64,000 nt of DNA from Neisseria weixii (GCF_002327085.1 NZ_CP023429.1:1736001-1800000); one strand, 5' to 3'; counted from the stretch's first letter, positions 45,070 to 56,465 are shown. Program-made: numbers and translations. Notes: generated by a model from the letters alone, not told the origin.

Positions 45070-46413
45070 ATGTCGCAAAATCATGAAATCAACGTCCGCG
45101 AGCTACTCGACAGCCGCGGCGTGAGTACCTACCAAAAATTGGTGATTTTTCTCTGCTTTCTGATTGTGGTGATGGACGGCTTCGATGTGGTGATCATGGG
45201 CTTCGTCGGCCCGAGCCTGAAAGAAGCCTGGAATTTATCCAACAACGATTTGGCGCCGGTATTGAGTGCAGCCCTGTTCGGTTTGACCTTCGGCGCGCTG
45301 GCCGCCGGCCCGTTGGGTGACCGCTTCGGACGACGCAAAGTGTTGATTGTAAGCGTGTTTATTTTCGGCCTGTTCACACTGTTGGTGGCGTTTGCCACGC
45401 AGATCTGGCACATGATTGTATTCCGCTTCATCGCCGGTTTTGCCATGGGCGGCATCATGCCGATGGTGGCGACCTTGGCCAAAGAATACTCACCCGAACA
45501 CCGCAGCTCGCTGTTGGTGACCATCGTATTTGCCGGCTTTACTGTCGGCGCAGCAGGCGGCGGCTTTTTGGCGGCTTGGATGATTCCGCAATGGGGCTGG
45601 CCGAGCGTGTTTTGGTTCGGCGGCGTGGTGCCGATGCTGCTGAGCCTGTTTATGATTTTCAAATTGCCGGAATCTCTGGCCTATATGGTGCACAAAGGCG
45701 CCGACCGCCAAGCAATCCGTAAAATCGTGGAACAATGCGCCCCGGGCAGCACTACCGAGCAATCGACCTTCTTCGTTCCGCAACCGCAAACAGTACAAAG
45801 CAATGAAAACCCGATTAAAACCGTGTTGAACCAGCACTATACCAAAGGCACTTTGCTGCTGTGGGTGATTTACTTCAGCCATCTGTTTTTGGTATACCTG
45901 TTGGGCAGCTGGATGCCGACCATGATTAAAGAATCCGGCATGACAGCAGCGCAAGCTTCGATTATTTCGGCCATGTTCCAATTGGGCGGCCCGCTGGGTT
46001 CGATTATGCTGGGCTGGTTTATGGACCGCTTCGAGCCACACCGCGTATTGGCACTCTCCTACATCAGCGGCGCCGTGGTGTTGGTATTCATGAGCAGCTT
46101 GGGCGCGGAATATCTGCTGCTTTGTATCACATCATTCTACATCGGCGCGGCGTTTAACGGCGGCGGCACCGGCATGAACGCCCTGTCGAGCAACTTCTTC
46201 CCGTTGAGCGCCCGCGCGACCGGCAACAGCTGGATGCACGGTATCGGCCGCACCGGTGCGATTATTTCCGCATTTGCCGGCGCATGGATGCTCAATGCAG
46301 GCTGGAACTTCTCCACCGTGGCAATGGCTTTGACCATACCGGCTTTGTTGATTGCCGTGTCGTTGGCCATCAAATACCTCCTGTACCGCAACCAACCGGG
46401 CGCTGAAGTTTGA
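45070..46413 (+). CDS. MFS aromatic acid:H+ symporter (AAHS family)
   Basis: 447 residues, 12 membrane helices. The AAHS signature is DGFDVVIMGFVGPSL in helix 1, with GDRFGRRKVL between helices 2 and 3. Members such as PcaK carry protocatechuate, 4-hydroxybenzoate, shikimate or quinate. Placed between the dehydrogenase and QuiC genes, so shikimate or quinate are likely cargo. AAGGAG ribosome site. Intact. The longer upstream frame is spurious. Confidence 0.88.
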   Translation: MSQNHEINVRELLDSRGVSTYQKLVIFLCFLIVVMDGFDVVIMGFVGPSLKEAWNLSNNDLAPVLSAALFGLTFGALAAGPLGDRFGRRKVLIVSVFIFGLFTLLVAFATQIWHMIVFRFIAGFAMGGIMPMVATLAKEYSPEHRSSLLVTIVFAGFTVGAAGGGFLAAWMIPQWGWPSVFWFGGVVPMLLSLFMIFKLPESLAYMVHKGADRQAIRKIVEQCAPGSTTEQSTFFVPQPQTVQSNENPIKTVLNQHYTKGTLLLWVIYFSHLFLVYLLGSWMPTMIKESGMTAAQASIISAMFQLGGPLGSIMLGWFMDRFEPHRVLALSYISGAVVLVFMSSLGAEYLLLCITSFYIGAAFNGGGTGMNALSSNFFPLSARATGNSWMHGIGRTGAIISAFAGAWMLNAGWNFSTVAMALTIPALLIAVSLAIKYLLYRNQPGAEV

Positions 46414-46438
46414 GTGCGTTGAAATAAGCCGTTAAAAT

Positions 46439-46470
46439 AGGCCGTCTGAAATCAGATTTTCAGACGGCCT
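46439..46470 (+). terminator. Terminator after the first transporter gene
   Basis: AGGCCGTCTGAA (46439-46450) and TTCAGACGGCCT (46459-46470), eight-base loop. Confidence 0.55.
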
Positions 46471-46554
46471 TTCGACAAGGTTATATCAAAACAGCAAGCC
46501 CGGCATATTTTTCCTAATCACCCGCGCCGCCCATACGGCCAACGGAGCCACCTC

Positions 46555-48418
46555 ATGAAACACTGTATCGCCACCGTATCTTTAAGCGGCACCCTGCCCG
46601 AAAAGCTGCAAGCCATCGCCGCAGCCGGCTTTGAAGGCGTGGAAATTTTTGAAAACGATTTGCTGTATTTCAACGGCCCGCCCGGCGACATCCGCAAAAT
46701 GTGTGAAGACCTGAACCTCGAAATCATGCTGTTTCAGCCGTTTCGCGATTTTGAAGGCGGCGCACGCGACAGATTGGCGCAGCAGCTCAACCGCGCCGAG
46801 CGCAAATTCGAATTGATGGCAGAACTGGGCACTGACCGCCTGCTCGTGTGCAGCAATGTCCTACCCAACACCAGCACCGACGATGCCCTGATTGCCGATG
46901 ATTTGCACAAACTGGCCGAAATCGCCGCCAAACACAACATGCAGGTCGGCTACGAAGCCTTGGCTTGGGGCAAACACGTTTCCTCTTACCGCCACGCGTG
47001 GGATAGCCGGTCACCCGAATTTGGGCATTATCCTCGACAGCTTCCATACCCTTTCCATTAACGATGATTTAAGCCGTCTGAACGAGATTCCGCCGGAAAA
47101 AATTGTCTTCCTGCAATTGGCCGATGCGCTGCTGATGAAAATGGACGTACTCGAATGGAGCCGCCATTACCGCAATTTCCCCGGCCAAGGCGATTTGGAC
47201 GTGGCCGCGTTTCTCACGCCGATTATCGCCAACGGCTACACCGGCCCCTTGTCGCTGGAAGTGTTCAACGACAAATTCCACGCCGCACCGGGCGTATCAA
47301 CCACATCCGATGCCATCCGCTCGCTGCTGTATCTGGAAGAACAAATCGCCGGCCGTCTGAAACAGCAAAACCTGACCGTATCGGCCGAATTGTTCACCCC
47401 GCCTGCCGCGCCTGAATTTCAAGACACCGATTTCGTCGAATTTGCCGTCAACGATGCCAGCGCCCAGCGTTTGGATAATATTTTGCGCCAATTCGGCTTC
47501 CAAAAAACCGGTTTGCACAAAAGCAAAAACGTTTCGCTCTACCAACACGGCGGTGTCAACCTGATTCTCAATGCCGAGCCGGATTCTTTGGCCGATGCCT
47601 TTTTCAACGTACACGGCACATCGGTGTGCGCGGCGGCGTATAAAGTCAGCGATGCCGAAGCCATGTATCAGCGCGCCATCGAATACGGCAATATTTTCTA
47701 TCAAGGCAAAGTCGGCCCGAATGAGCGCCATGTGCACGCCATCCGTTTGCCCAATGGCGGCTTGCAGTATTTTGTCGACAGCGACATTTACAGCGTCGAT
47801 TTCCACAAAACCAAATTCCAAGGCGAGCCGAAACTCAGCCACATCGACCACACCGCTTATGGCGTGCCCAACGACATGATGGATCGGTGGACACTGCATT
47901 TCGCCGCATTATTCGGCTTCAATATTGAAAACGACTTGACCCTGCCCGACCCTTACGGCCTGATGAAAAGCCGCGTGTTGCGCAGCCAAAACGGCCAAAT
48001 CCGCCTGCCGTTGAATATTTCCGACAACCAAAATACTTTGGTTTCACGCTCAATGGCCAACTACAAAGGCGCCGGCCTGCAACACATCGCCTTTGCCAGC
48101 GACGATATTTTTGAAACTGTGGCCTTCCTGCGTCAAAACGGCGCCAACCTGCTCGACATCCCGCAGAATTATTACGACGATTTGCAGGCGCGATTCGGTT
48201 TTGCCGACGATTTCATCAACTGTCTGCGCGAACATCATCTGCTCTACGATGCCGACGGCAACGGCGGCGAATTCCTGCATGCTTATTCACAATTGATCGA
48301 AAACCAATTTTTCTTTGAAATCTGCGAACGCCGCGGCGGCTACGACCAATACGGCGCAGCCAACGCTCCTGTGCGCTTGGTGGCGCAGGATTTGTATTGG
48401 AAACAGCATCATGAATAA
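46555..48418 (+). CDS. quiC: 3-dehydroshikimate dehydratase, TIM barrel fused to HPPD-like domain (interrupted)
   Basis: About 625 codons. N-terminal sugar-phosphate-isomerase-like TIM barrel (FEGVEIFENDLL; ILDSFHTLS) joined to a C-terminal 4-hydroxyphenylpyruvate-dioxygenase-like domain with metal-ligand positions in SHIDHTAYGV, LQHIAFASDD and FFEICERR. This two-domain form is the bacterial QuiC/AsbF-fusion that dehydrates 3-dehydroshikimate to protocatechuate. At about 47005 the frame breaks: after HAWD some 11 bases that should encode about four residues are missing before AGHPNLGIILDS. That is not a homopolymer slip, so it may be a real deletion. Confidence 0.82.
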
Positions 48419-48453
48419 TGCCGCTTTGATATCGGCCTAAAAAAAATGCCGAC

Positions 48454-49272
48454 TTACACACGCAAAGCCGCCGCCTTTTCCAATACCTGTTCGGTGGCCG
48501 CTTTCAAATAGCGCAAATAGCCTTCCAAGCCTAATTCGGCAAATTTCGGGTTCGGTGCTTCAATGCTCACCGGCATGTTTTCCGGTAACAAAGCCACGCA
48601 TTCGGCCAGTTTGAAGTCGCCTTCGCCCGGCACGCCGCGTTTGGCACACGACTCTTCAATCAAGCCTTCACGCGTATCGGCGCGTTCGGCCAGAATACCG
48701 TCGCACAATTGAATCATATTGGCCAAATACGGTAAAGCGGGAATGATGTGTTCCGGCTCGCCGAATGCGCGGTGGAAATGCAGCGTGTCGAACAATACCT
48801 GACAGCCGGTCTGTTCGGCCACATCCGCCGCTTCGGTTAAAAGCTTGACGGTTTGATAAGAAATCGGCTCCAAGGTAATGATGATGCCGGATTGTTTGGC
48901 ATCTTCAACCAAGCTCGCCATCACATCCGTCGCGCGCGCCAAATCAGGGTCGGTGATGGTTGCCGTCAGGCTTTGCGCGCCCAATTGCGCCGCGGCATCC
49001 AGCATAGGCAGCCAAACATCGGGCGTGACGTGTTCGTCGATGACTAAAAATTCGGTATCGGCCACTTTCATGCCGGTGTCTTTCAAGGCTGCCAACACTT
49101 CTTTCATGCGCGGATTATGGTGCAGCAGGTTTAAATCTTTTTCGGTAGTGGTTACCGGACGGGTGCGCAGACCGATGAAATCGAAACCGGTTTTCGCCGC
49201 AGCTTGGATAAAATCCACCGGTTCGGTGCCCAATACACTCAAAGGCGCCATACCGATCAGGCGTTTACTCAT
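48454..49272 (-). CDS. Sugar-phosphate isomerase/epimerase-like TIM barrel
   Basis: 272 residues. Xylose-isomerase-like barrel: GFDFIGLRTRP, TLEPISY, QVLFDTLHFHRAFG and SIEAPNPKFAELG place the metal-binding Glu, Asp, His and Glu. Family members include AP-endonuclease-like isomerases and single-domain 3-dehydroshikimate dehydratases. Transcribed with the upstream FAD oxidoreductase and convergent with quiC. AAGGAG ribosome site. Intact. Substrate unknown, probably a cyclitol or shikimate-like acid from context. Confidence 0.75.
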   Translation of the reverse strand: MSKRLIGMAPLSVLGTEPVDFIQAAAKTGFDFIGLRTRPVTTTEKDLNLLHHNPRMKEVLAALKDTGMKVADTEFLVIDEHVTPDVWLPMLDAAAQLGAQSLTATITDPDLARATDVMASLVEDAKQSGIIITLEPISYQTVKLLTEAADVAEQTGCQVLFDTLHFHRAFGEPEHIIPALPYLANMIQLCDGILAERADTREGLIEESCAKRGVPGEGDFKLAECVALLPENMPVSIEAPNPKFAELGLEGYLRYLKAATEQVLEKAAALRV

Positions 49273-49372
49273 TGTTTGCTCCTTGGTAAAAAATAGTTGT
49301 CAGGCTGTCTGAACGCAACACACGCGACCGCGCATCCACCGCAATACCGGCAAATGTGCCGAACGAGCCGAC

Positions 49373-50877
49373 CTACACTTTTACCGCGTAATAAGGGCCT
49401 TTGCCCAACGGCGCTAAAGACAGATTGGGAAAACCGGTCGAGCCATCGCCGCCGGAACGGTTAAACGGCGTGTCGCCACGGCCGAAATCCGGGTCTTTGC
49501 CCGCTTTGGCCAGTTGGTTAAACTCGGCCACCGTGGTCATCAAACCCACCGGATCGATGCCGCACTTTTCCGCCAATTGATCCAAAGTGTCGGCCTGGGT
49601 AATGCAGCGCAGGTAATCGGTGTAAATCCGCAGCGGAATCGGGCGCAGTTTGGCATAGCCGAACATATAGCTGCGCACTGCGCGTTTGTCGCCGATCAGC
49701 CATGATTCGACTTTTTCGCCTTCCGGCACGGCCTTGAGCATACCGGCCACATAGTCGTAATAGCCGTTGGCTTCGTTGACAAAGCGTTTGCCGTTTTTCA
49801 ATACGCCGATAATGCCCGGCTTGGCGTGGTCGGAAATATGCGGGAACACGCCTTCGCTGCCGTCTTTAAATTTCACCAGTGAAACGGGGCACCACGCCGC
49901 CGGCGAGCGGCCGGAATCGTCCAAATAACCGCCTGCACTTTCGGCCAATGCCAACCCGGCACCATCGGCTTCAGGCGGGGTGAGCGTCCAATGTTCTTCA
50001 CCACTCGGATTGCGCGGGAAATTCTTGCGCCGCTCGACATTGGCCGGATAGCCGCCGGTGGCCAAAATCACGCCTTTGGCTGCCGATACGCGCACCAAGC
50101 CTTGCCTTGTCTCGAGATACGCACCGATAATGCGGCCGTTTTCATTTTCGATCAGTTCTTTGACGGCGGTATTCACTTCAATACGCACGCCTTTTTCATC
50201 GGCAGCCTGCACCAGCTTCGCAATCAGCGCCAAGCCGTTGACCATCTGCATATTGCGTTTGTATACGGCTTTGTCCCACAAGTGAATCGAAAACCGTTTG
50301 GCCGCATGAAGAAAACTCTGCGGCTTTTTCATGGCATTAAGGAAATGCCCCGCCATGATGCCGATGCCCAAAACGAAGTCATTTTGTATTGGTCGGGCAG
50401 AATGTCCAGCAGGTGTTTCGGCAGCGATTTGGCGTAAAACGGCATAGCCGCCACCGAACGGTGACCGGTGCCGGCGCCGGGCAGATTGCCGTAAATATCA
50501 CAAATTTTCGCGCCTGGTGTGAATTTCAGCGGCGTTTTCTGCTCAAAAAAGCCGATCATGTGGGGCACGTTTTCCAAAAACATTTCAATGCGCTCGTGAT
50601 CATAATCCTGCCCACCAATCACAGCTTTGAGATAGCTGCGGAAATCATCGCGCGGTTCGTTGACGCCGTCTGCCTTGGCAAAAGCGTTGCCCGGCGTCCA
50701 GGCCCAGCCGCCCGAACGTGCCGTCGCGCCGCCGCAAGTTGCCGCACGCTCGGCCACTAAAACGTTCAAACCGTGATGCGCGGCCGTCACTGCTGCCGAC
50801 AATCCGCCTGCCCCACTTCCGGCAATCAATATATCGCACTGCCAATCGGCAATGCTCTCGCGTACTGGCTGCTTCAT
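49373..50877 (-). pseudogene. FAD-dependent oxidoreductase (fumarate-reductase/ketosteroid-dehydrogenase type), frameshifted and C-terminally truncated
   Basis: N-terminal FAD motif GSGAGGLSAAVTAAHHG and GGATARSGGWAW; the middle has GVILATGGYPAN. One A is missing in the A4 run at 50370-50373 (corrected: TSFLGIGIMAGHF). At 49373-49375 an in-frame TAG follows YYAVKV; beyond it the frame reads VGSFGTFAGIAVDARS as expected, then runs straight into the next gene, so the final FAD-binding segment (AAGN... GGxYPG) is absent. The protein would be non-functional as written. In intact form it may oxidise quinate, shikimate or a related ring acid. Confidence 0.75.
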
Positions 50878-51180
50878 GGTTTCCACCCTTATAATCATTT
50901 GTAGCATACTGCTATTTTAGTGAATTCATTCATATGAACCATATCATTTTGATTATAGCCCTTATGTTTTATCTATCCGTTTTTGCTATCAAATCTGCTC
51001 CAGAGCAGCGGATTCGCTTTCAGACGGCCTTTTTGTTATGCATTTTTGTTATAACTCTTAGAAAGGTTACACACTTTAACTTAACAGTTTTATCTACAAT
51101 AATGAAACCAAAAAAACATACCTATAAATCATTAGGTTTCTAATGATTACATGGTGATTCAATAACATTTGGAGAAACTC
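50878..51180. other. 303-bp divergent intergenic region
   Basis: Lies between the FAD oxidoreductase gene and the second transporter gene. It is AT-rich and has one uptake sequence (about 51020). An open frame of 69 codons spans it but has no ribosome site and crosses the uptake sequence, so I do not call it. Confidence 0.4.
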
Positions 51181-52512
51181 ATGGAAACCACCGGCCGCAC
51201 GATTAATGTGCAAAATTTTTTAAATGAAAATAAATTTTCCGGTTATCAATGGATGATTTTTATCATCTGTCTGCTGATTGCCTTTTTTGACGGTATGGAC
51301 ACGGCAGCCATCGGCTATGCCGCCCCAAGCTTACTGGAAGAATGGGGCATTGAAAAAAGCCAGTTGGCACCGGTATTAAGCGCGGCGCTGTTCGGCTTGG
51401 CCATCGGCGCGATGACTTCAGGACCGATTGCGGATAAATTCGGCCGCAAAATCGTGTTGACGGCTTCGGTTTTGGTCTTTTCCGGCTTTTGCGTGGCTTC
51501 TGCTTTTGTCCAAGATTTGACACAGATGACCATTTTGCGCTTCATCACCGGATTAGGCTTAGGCGCGGCCATGCCCAATGCGGTGGCGATGCTGTCTGAA
51601 TACTGCCCCGACCACAAACGCTCGTTAATCCTGAATACCATGTATTGCGGCTTCCCGGTGGGTGCGGCGGCAGGCGGTTTCTTTGCGTCGTTTATCATTC
51701 CGGAATACGGCTGGCGCACGACGATGCTGTGGTGCGGTTTGCTGCCTTTGATTTTGGGCGTATTGATGATTTTCATCATGCCGCGTTCGGCTTCGTTTTT
51801 GGTATCGAAAAAACAGCCTGCCGAAAAAGTTCGCAAAATCCTCAAGCGCATTAACCCGAAAGCTGATTTGGATAACGCCGTGTTTGTGCTGCCGGAAAAC
51901 AAGGCCGCGCAGCAAACCAGCAATCCGATGGCGATGATAATGGGCAGCCACTTCCGCGCCGGTTCGATTTTGCTCTGGGTGGCCTATTTCATGGGCTTGA
52001 TTATTTTCTATGCCATGATCAACTGGATGCCGGTGTTGTTTAAAGAAGTGAATATGCCGCCTGAACTCGGCCCGCGCATTTCCGGCTTGTTTGCCTTGGG
52101 AGGTTTGGGCGCAATTGCCAGCGGCTGGCTGATGGACAAATTCAATGGCAACCGATTGATTGCATTATTGTCTTTCCTTACCGCTTTGTCGGTGGCCTGT
52201 ATCGGCTGGGCACTCGGCCAAGGCTTGGGCATGTTGATTGCGGTGGTGCTGTTTGCCGGTGTGGTGCAAAACACGGCGCAAAGCTCGCTGCCTGCATTGG
52301 CCGCCAAGTTTTACCCCACCGAATGCCGCGCCACCGGCGTGTCGTGGATGTTGGGTATCGGCCGCTTCGGCGCGATTGCCGGCACTTTCCTCACCGGCCA
52401 ATTGATTGCTTGGAAACTGGATTTCGTCACCATTTTCGTGATTCTGGCGATTCCTTCGCTGGTGATGACTGTCTGCCTGCTGTTGAAACAAAAAATCTAC
52501 GGCGACAGCTAA
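51181..52512 (+). CDS. Second MFS aromatic acid:H+ symporter (AAHS family)
   Basis: 443 residues, 12 helices. The AAHS motif here is DGMDTAAIGYAAPSL in helix 1 and ADKFGRKIVL between helices 2 and 3. The residue differences from the first transporter in helix 1 suggest a different substrate, for example 4-hydroxybenzoate or protocatechuate. ATG at 51181 follows GGAG. Intact. Confidence 0.87.
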   Translation: METTGRTINVQNFLNENKFSGYQWMIFIICLLIAFFDGMDTAAIGYAAPSLLEEWGIEKSQLAPVLSAALFGLAIGAMTSGPIADKFGRKIVLTASVLVFSGFCVASAFVQDLTQMTILRFITGLGLGAAMPNAVAMLSEYCPDHKRSLILNTMYCGFPVGAAAGGFFASFIIPEYGWRTTMLWCGLLPLILGVLMIFIMPRSASFLVSKKQPAEKVRKILKRINPKADLDNAVFVLPENKAAQQTSNPMAMIMGSHFRAGSILLWVAYFMGLIIFYAMINWMPVLFKEVNMPPELGPRISGLFALGGLGAIASGWLMDKFNGNRLIALLSFLTALSVACIGWALGQGLGMLIAVVLFAGVVQNTAQSSLPALAAKFYPTECRATGVSWMLGIGRFGAIAGTFLTGQLIAWKLDFVTIFVILAIPSLVMTVCLLLKQKIYGDS

Positions 52513-52520
52513 ACCCTACT

Positions 52521-52554
52521 TTCAGACGGCCTATTTGATTCAAGGCCGTCTGAA
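52521..52554. terminator. Inverted uptake pair after the second transporter gene
   Basis: TTCAGACGGCCT (52521-52532) and AGGCCGTCTGAA (52543-52554). A second hairpin, AACGGCGGAAC / GTTCCACCGTT, lies at about 52580-52604 between it and the end of the immunity-like gene. Confidence 0.55.
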
Positions 52555-52620
52555 AATAGATGCACTATTTTTAATCAGTAACGGCGGAACTTTCGTTCCA
52601 CCGTTGGTTATGAGTAGGAT

Positions 52621-52872
52621 TTATATGCCGTATCGTCCTGCTAAATAGATTAGGAGATAACATATAAAGGCAGAGCAATAAGCCAGTATAAGAAAGGTTT
52701 TCTGCTTACTTGTTTGAGGAGTATTTGCAGACCAGAGTGCAATGGTTGCGAACAACAAAATCAGATCCCCCGAGGCTGCCTTGCTGATCTTACTGTTGAA
52801 GTACTGTAAAACCAGCCATCCTGCTATTAATAAGATATTCAGCAATATCTTGATTTTAATAGAACTATACAT
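52621..52872 (-). CDS. Putative bacteriocin immunity membrane protein
   Basis: 83 residues, three hydrophobic segments (about 8-24, 33-48 and 58-78), net basic, no signal peptide. Its ATG overlaps the corrected bacteriocin stop (TAATG), so translation is coupled. Small multi-helix membrane proteins in this position are typical class II immunity proteins. The function is inferred from context only, since the sequence itself has no recognisable family. Confidence 0.6.
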   Translation of the reverse strand: MYSSIKIKILLNILLIAGWLVLQYFNSKISKAASGDLILLFATIALWSANTPQTSKQKTFLILAYCSAFICYLLIYLAGRYGI

Positions 52873-53139
52873 TACCAGCCTTGACGTGCAGCAACTCCAC
52901 GTACACTGCCTCCGGCCAATGCACCGTTAAACCCCAAATAACCCCATTGGGCCTGCGGTTCCGCCCGCAGCCGCGCCGCCCAATACATAAGTCCCTAGCG
53001 CGGTAGGTGAAAATTTGCTTCCACTGATCTGCTGTTCTACCAAGTAGCCAGCTGCTCCGCCAGCAGCGCCTACTACGGCACCAATAGGACCAAATCCACC
53101 TTGTATATTTTCTAAATCTTGGTAAGTTAAAACTTTCAT
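52872..53139 (-). CDS. Class II bacteriocin with double-glycine leader (one-base frameshift in this sequence)
   Basis: About 89 residues. The leader MKVLTYQDLENIQGG follows the double-glycine consensus (L at -12, D at -8, L at -7, I at -4, GG). The mature peptide is very rich in Gly and Ala with GxxxG motifs (GAVVGAAGGAAG, YVLGGAAAGG), as in class IIb pore formers. As written the frame stops early at 52927 after GPMGLFGV. Removing one C from the C3 run near 52950 gives an alternative C-terminus, QWGYLGFNGALAGGSVRGVA, ending RQGW with the stop at 52872-52874. The Gly/Ala-rich continuation and the coupling to the next gene favour the longer form. AAGGAG ribosome site. Confidence 0.72.
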
Positions 53140-53179
53140 TGTGATTCTCCTTAATGAAAAAGAATTGAAAAGAATTTGG

Positions 53180-53189
53180 AAAAAAAAAA
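53180..53189. repeat. A10 tract in the bacteriocin promoter region
   Basis: Ten A (T10 on the coding strand) about 41-50 bases upstream of the bacteriocin ATG. A tract of this length close to a promoter can vary in length and change expression. Confidence 0.45.
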
Positions 53190-53392
53190 CTAATCTTAAT
53201 TCCAACACAGGAGACAATGAAAAAGAAAAAAATTCTATTCAATAAATTTTAAATAGAATAAGATACTGTTTTTATTAAATATTTATTCCATTCGGTTTGA
53301 ATTTACTCCAATTATTCTGCCTTAAGGGCAAATCCCTTGTGTTTAATTCAGACGGCCTGTTTACCCCATAAAAAATCATCAAGGAGCAACCC

Positions 53393-54420
53393 ATGAGCCT
53401 GATTATCGACTGCCACGGCCACTACACCACCGCCCGCCTTCGCTCGAAGCATGGCGCAACAAACAAATCGCCGCCATCGGTAACCCTTCGCAAATGCCGA
53501 AAGCCGGCGAATTGAAAATCAGCGATGACGAATTGCGCGAAACCATCGAAAAAAACCAATTGCGCCTGATGAAAGAGCGCGGCGCCGACATGACCCTGTT
53601 CTCACCGCGTGCCAGCTTTATGGCGCACCACATCGGCGATTTTGAAGTGTCTTCCGCTTAGGCGGCGATTTGTAACGAATTGTGCTACCGCGTATCGCAA
53701 CTCTTCCCCGACAATTTCGTGCCGGTAGCTATGCTGCCGCAAAGCCCGGGCGTACCGATTGAAACCTGTATCGCCGAATTGGAACGCTGCGTCAATGAAT
53801 TCGGCAACGTCGGCATCAACCTGAATCCCGACCCATCGGGCGGCCATTGGACTTCGCCGCGCTGACCGATAAATACTGGTATCCGATTTACGAGAAATGG
53901 TGGAATACGATATTCCGGCCATAATTCACGTTTCCACTTCGTGCAACAACTGTTTCCACACCACCGGTGCGCATTACCTGAACGCCGACACCACCGCATT
54001 CATGCAATTGCTGCAAGGAGATTTGTTTAAAGACTTCCCGACCCTGCGCTTCCTGATTCCGCACGGCGGCGGCGCAGTGCCTTACCACTGGGCCGTTTCC
54101 GCGGCTTGGCGATGGTGCTGAAAAAGCCGGAGTTGGAAGAGCATTTGTTGAACAACATTTTCTTCGACACCTGCGTATACCACCAACCGGGCATTAATTT
54201 GCTGCTCGACGTGGTGCCGAACAAAAACATCTTGTTCGCCTCCGAGATGATTGGCGCCGTACACGATATCGACCCGCGCACCGGCTTCTACTTCGATGAC
54301 ACCAAACGCTACATCGAAGCGGCCGACATTTCAGCGGAAGACAAACACCAAATTTACGAAGGCAACGCCCGCCGCGTGTTCCCACGCTTGGATGCCCGCC
54401 TGAAAGCGAAAGGACTGTAA
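53393..54420 (+). pseudogene. ligJ: 4-oxalomesaconate hydratase (amidohydrolase family), multiply interrupted
   Basis: Begins MSLIIDCHGHYTT, with the metal-binding HxH of LigJ-type amidohydrolases. Adds water to 4-oxalomesaconate to give 4-carboxy-4-hydroxy-2-oxoadipate. About 340 residues when repaired. Lesions: missing C at 53433-53435, W-to-TAG at 53659-53661 (in SSA*AAICNELCY), missing C near 53860, missing A at 53895-53897 and missing G at 54100-54102. Corrected segments such as PHGGGAVPYHWGRFRG and FGTD-like SEMIGAVHDID read normally. Four indels plus an amber in one kilobase is far above the window's average. Confidence 0.8.
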
Positions 54421-54422
54421 TC

Positions 54423-55122
54423 ATGACCGACGTATATCTGAACCAATTGGGCGTGGTGAAACGCAACATCAAACGCGCCGCCCCTGCCGCCGTAGAAAAA
54501 CTGTCGCGCTTCGGCAGCGCCACCATTCACGAAGCCATGGGTCGCATCGGCCTGATGAAACCTTACATACGCCCGATTTAACCCGAGCGCAAAAATCTGC
54601 GGCACCGCCGTGACCATTCTCTTACAACCGGGCGACAATTGGATGATGCACGTTGCCGCCGAACAATTGCAGCCGGGCGGCGTAGCCGTGGCCGCCTGCA
54701 CTTCCGACAATGCCGACGGCTTTTTCGGCGGCCTGCTGGCCACTTCGTTCAAAGCACAAGGCTGCAAAGGTCTGATTATCGACGGCGGCGTACGTGATGT
54801 GGCGGATTTGACCGAAATGGAATTTCCGGCGTTTTCCAAAGCCATCCACGCCAAGGGCACGATTAAAGCGACTTTGGGTTCCGTGAATGTGCCTGTGGTG
54901 TGCGCCGGTGCGCTGGTCAACCCGGGCGACGTGATTGTGGCCGACATCGACGGTGTGGTTGTGGTTCCGGCCGGGCACGCCATGGGAATTGCTGATGCCG
55001 CGGAAAAACGCGAAGCCAACGAAGGCGACAAACGCCAAATCTTCGCCAACGGCACCTTAGGCTTGGATTACTACAAAATGCGCGAAGGCTTGGAAAAAGC
55101 CGGTTTGAAATATATTGACTAA
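54423..55122 (+). CDS. ligK: 4-carboxy-4-hydroxy-2-oxoadipate aldolase (one-base insertion)
   Basis: About 232 residues, RraA-like fold. Cleaves 4-carboxy-4-hydroxy-2-oxoadipate to pyruvate and oxaloacetate. Key motif [12 protein letters not shown] (GGxRD) and [13 protein letters not shown]. One extra A near 54580 (ATTTAACCC for ATTTACCC) breaks the frame after YIRPI. It restores to [13 protein letters not shown]. Starts two bases after the ligJ stop, so they are coupled. GalC is the alternative name. Confidence 0.85.
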
Positions 55123-55134
55123 ACCGCCGACGTT

Positions 55135-55168
55135 TTCAGACGGCCTGAATCAAAACAGGCCGTCTGAA
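55135..55168 (+). terminator. Inverted uptake pair between ligK and pobA
   Basis: TTCAGACGGCCT (55135-55146) and AGGCCGTCTGAA (55157-55168). Confidence 0.5.
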
Positions 55169-55281
55169 ACACCCGAACACCCGCATCTTCACATCAACTA
55201 TAAAAAGCGGCCAAGCTATACACATCTTTTCCTAAGGCCGTCTGAACATACATTGGGATTGAGTTACTGAATCAAGTTTAG

Positions 55282-56458
<1,177 letters not shown>

Positions 56459-56465
56459 AAGAAAA

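Noticed and set aside
50934..51143. A 69-codon plus-strand frame before the second transporter gene
   Set aside because: No ribosome site, no family, and it runs through an uptake sequence in an AT-rich divergent promoter region.
41632..54420. In-frame TAG codons as recoding (amber suppression or a modified amino acid)
   Set aside because: They sit at ordinary positions (a tryptophan in ligJ, a probable tyrosine in the FAD enzyme), other genes use TAG as a real stop, and no suppressor tRNA is visible.
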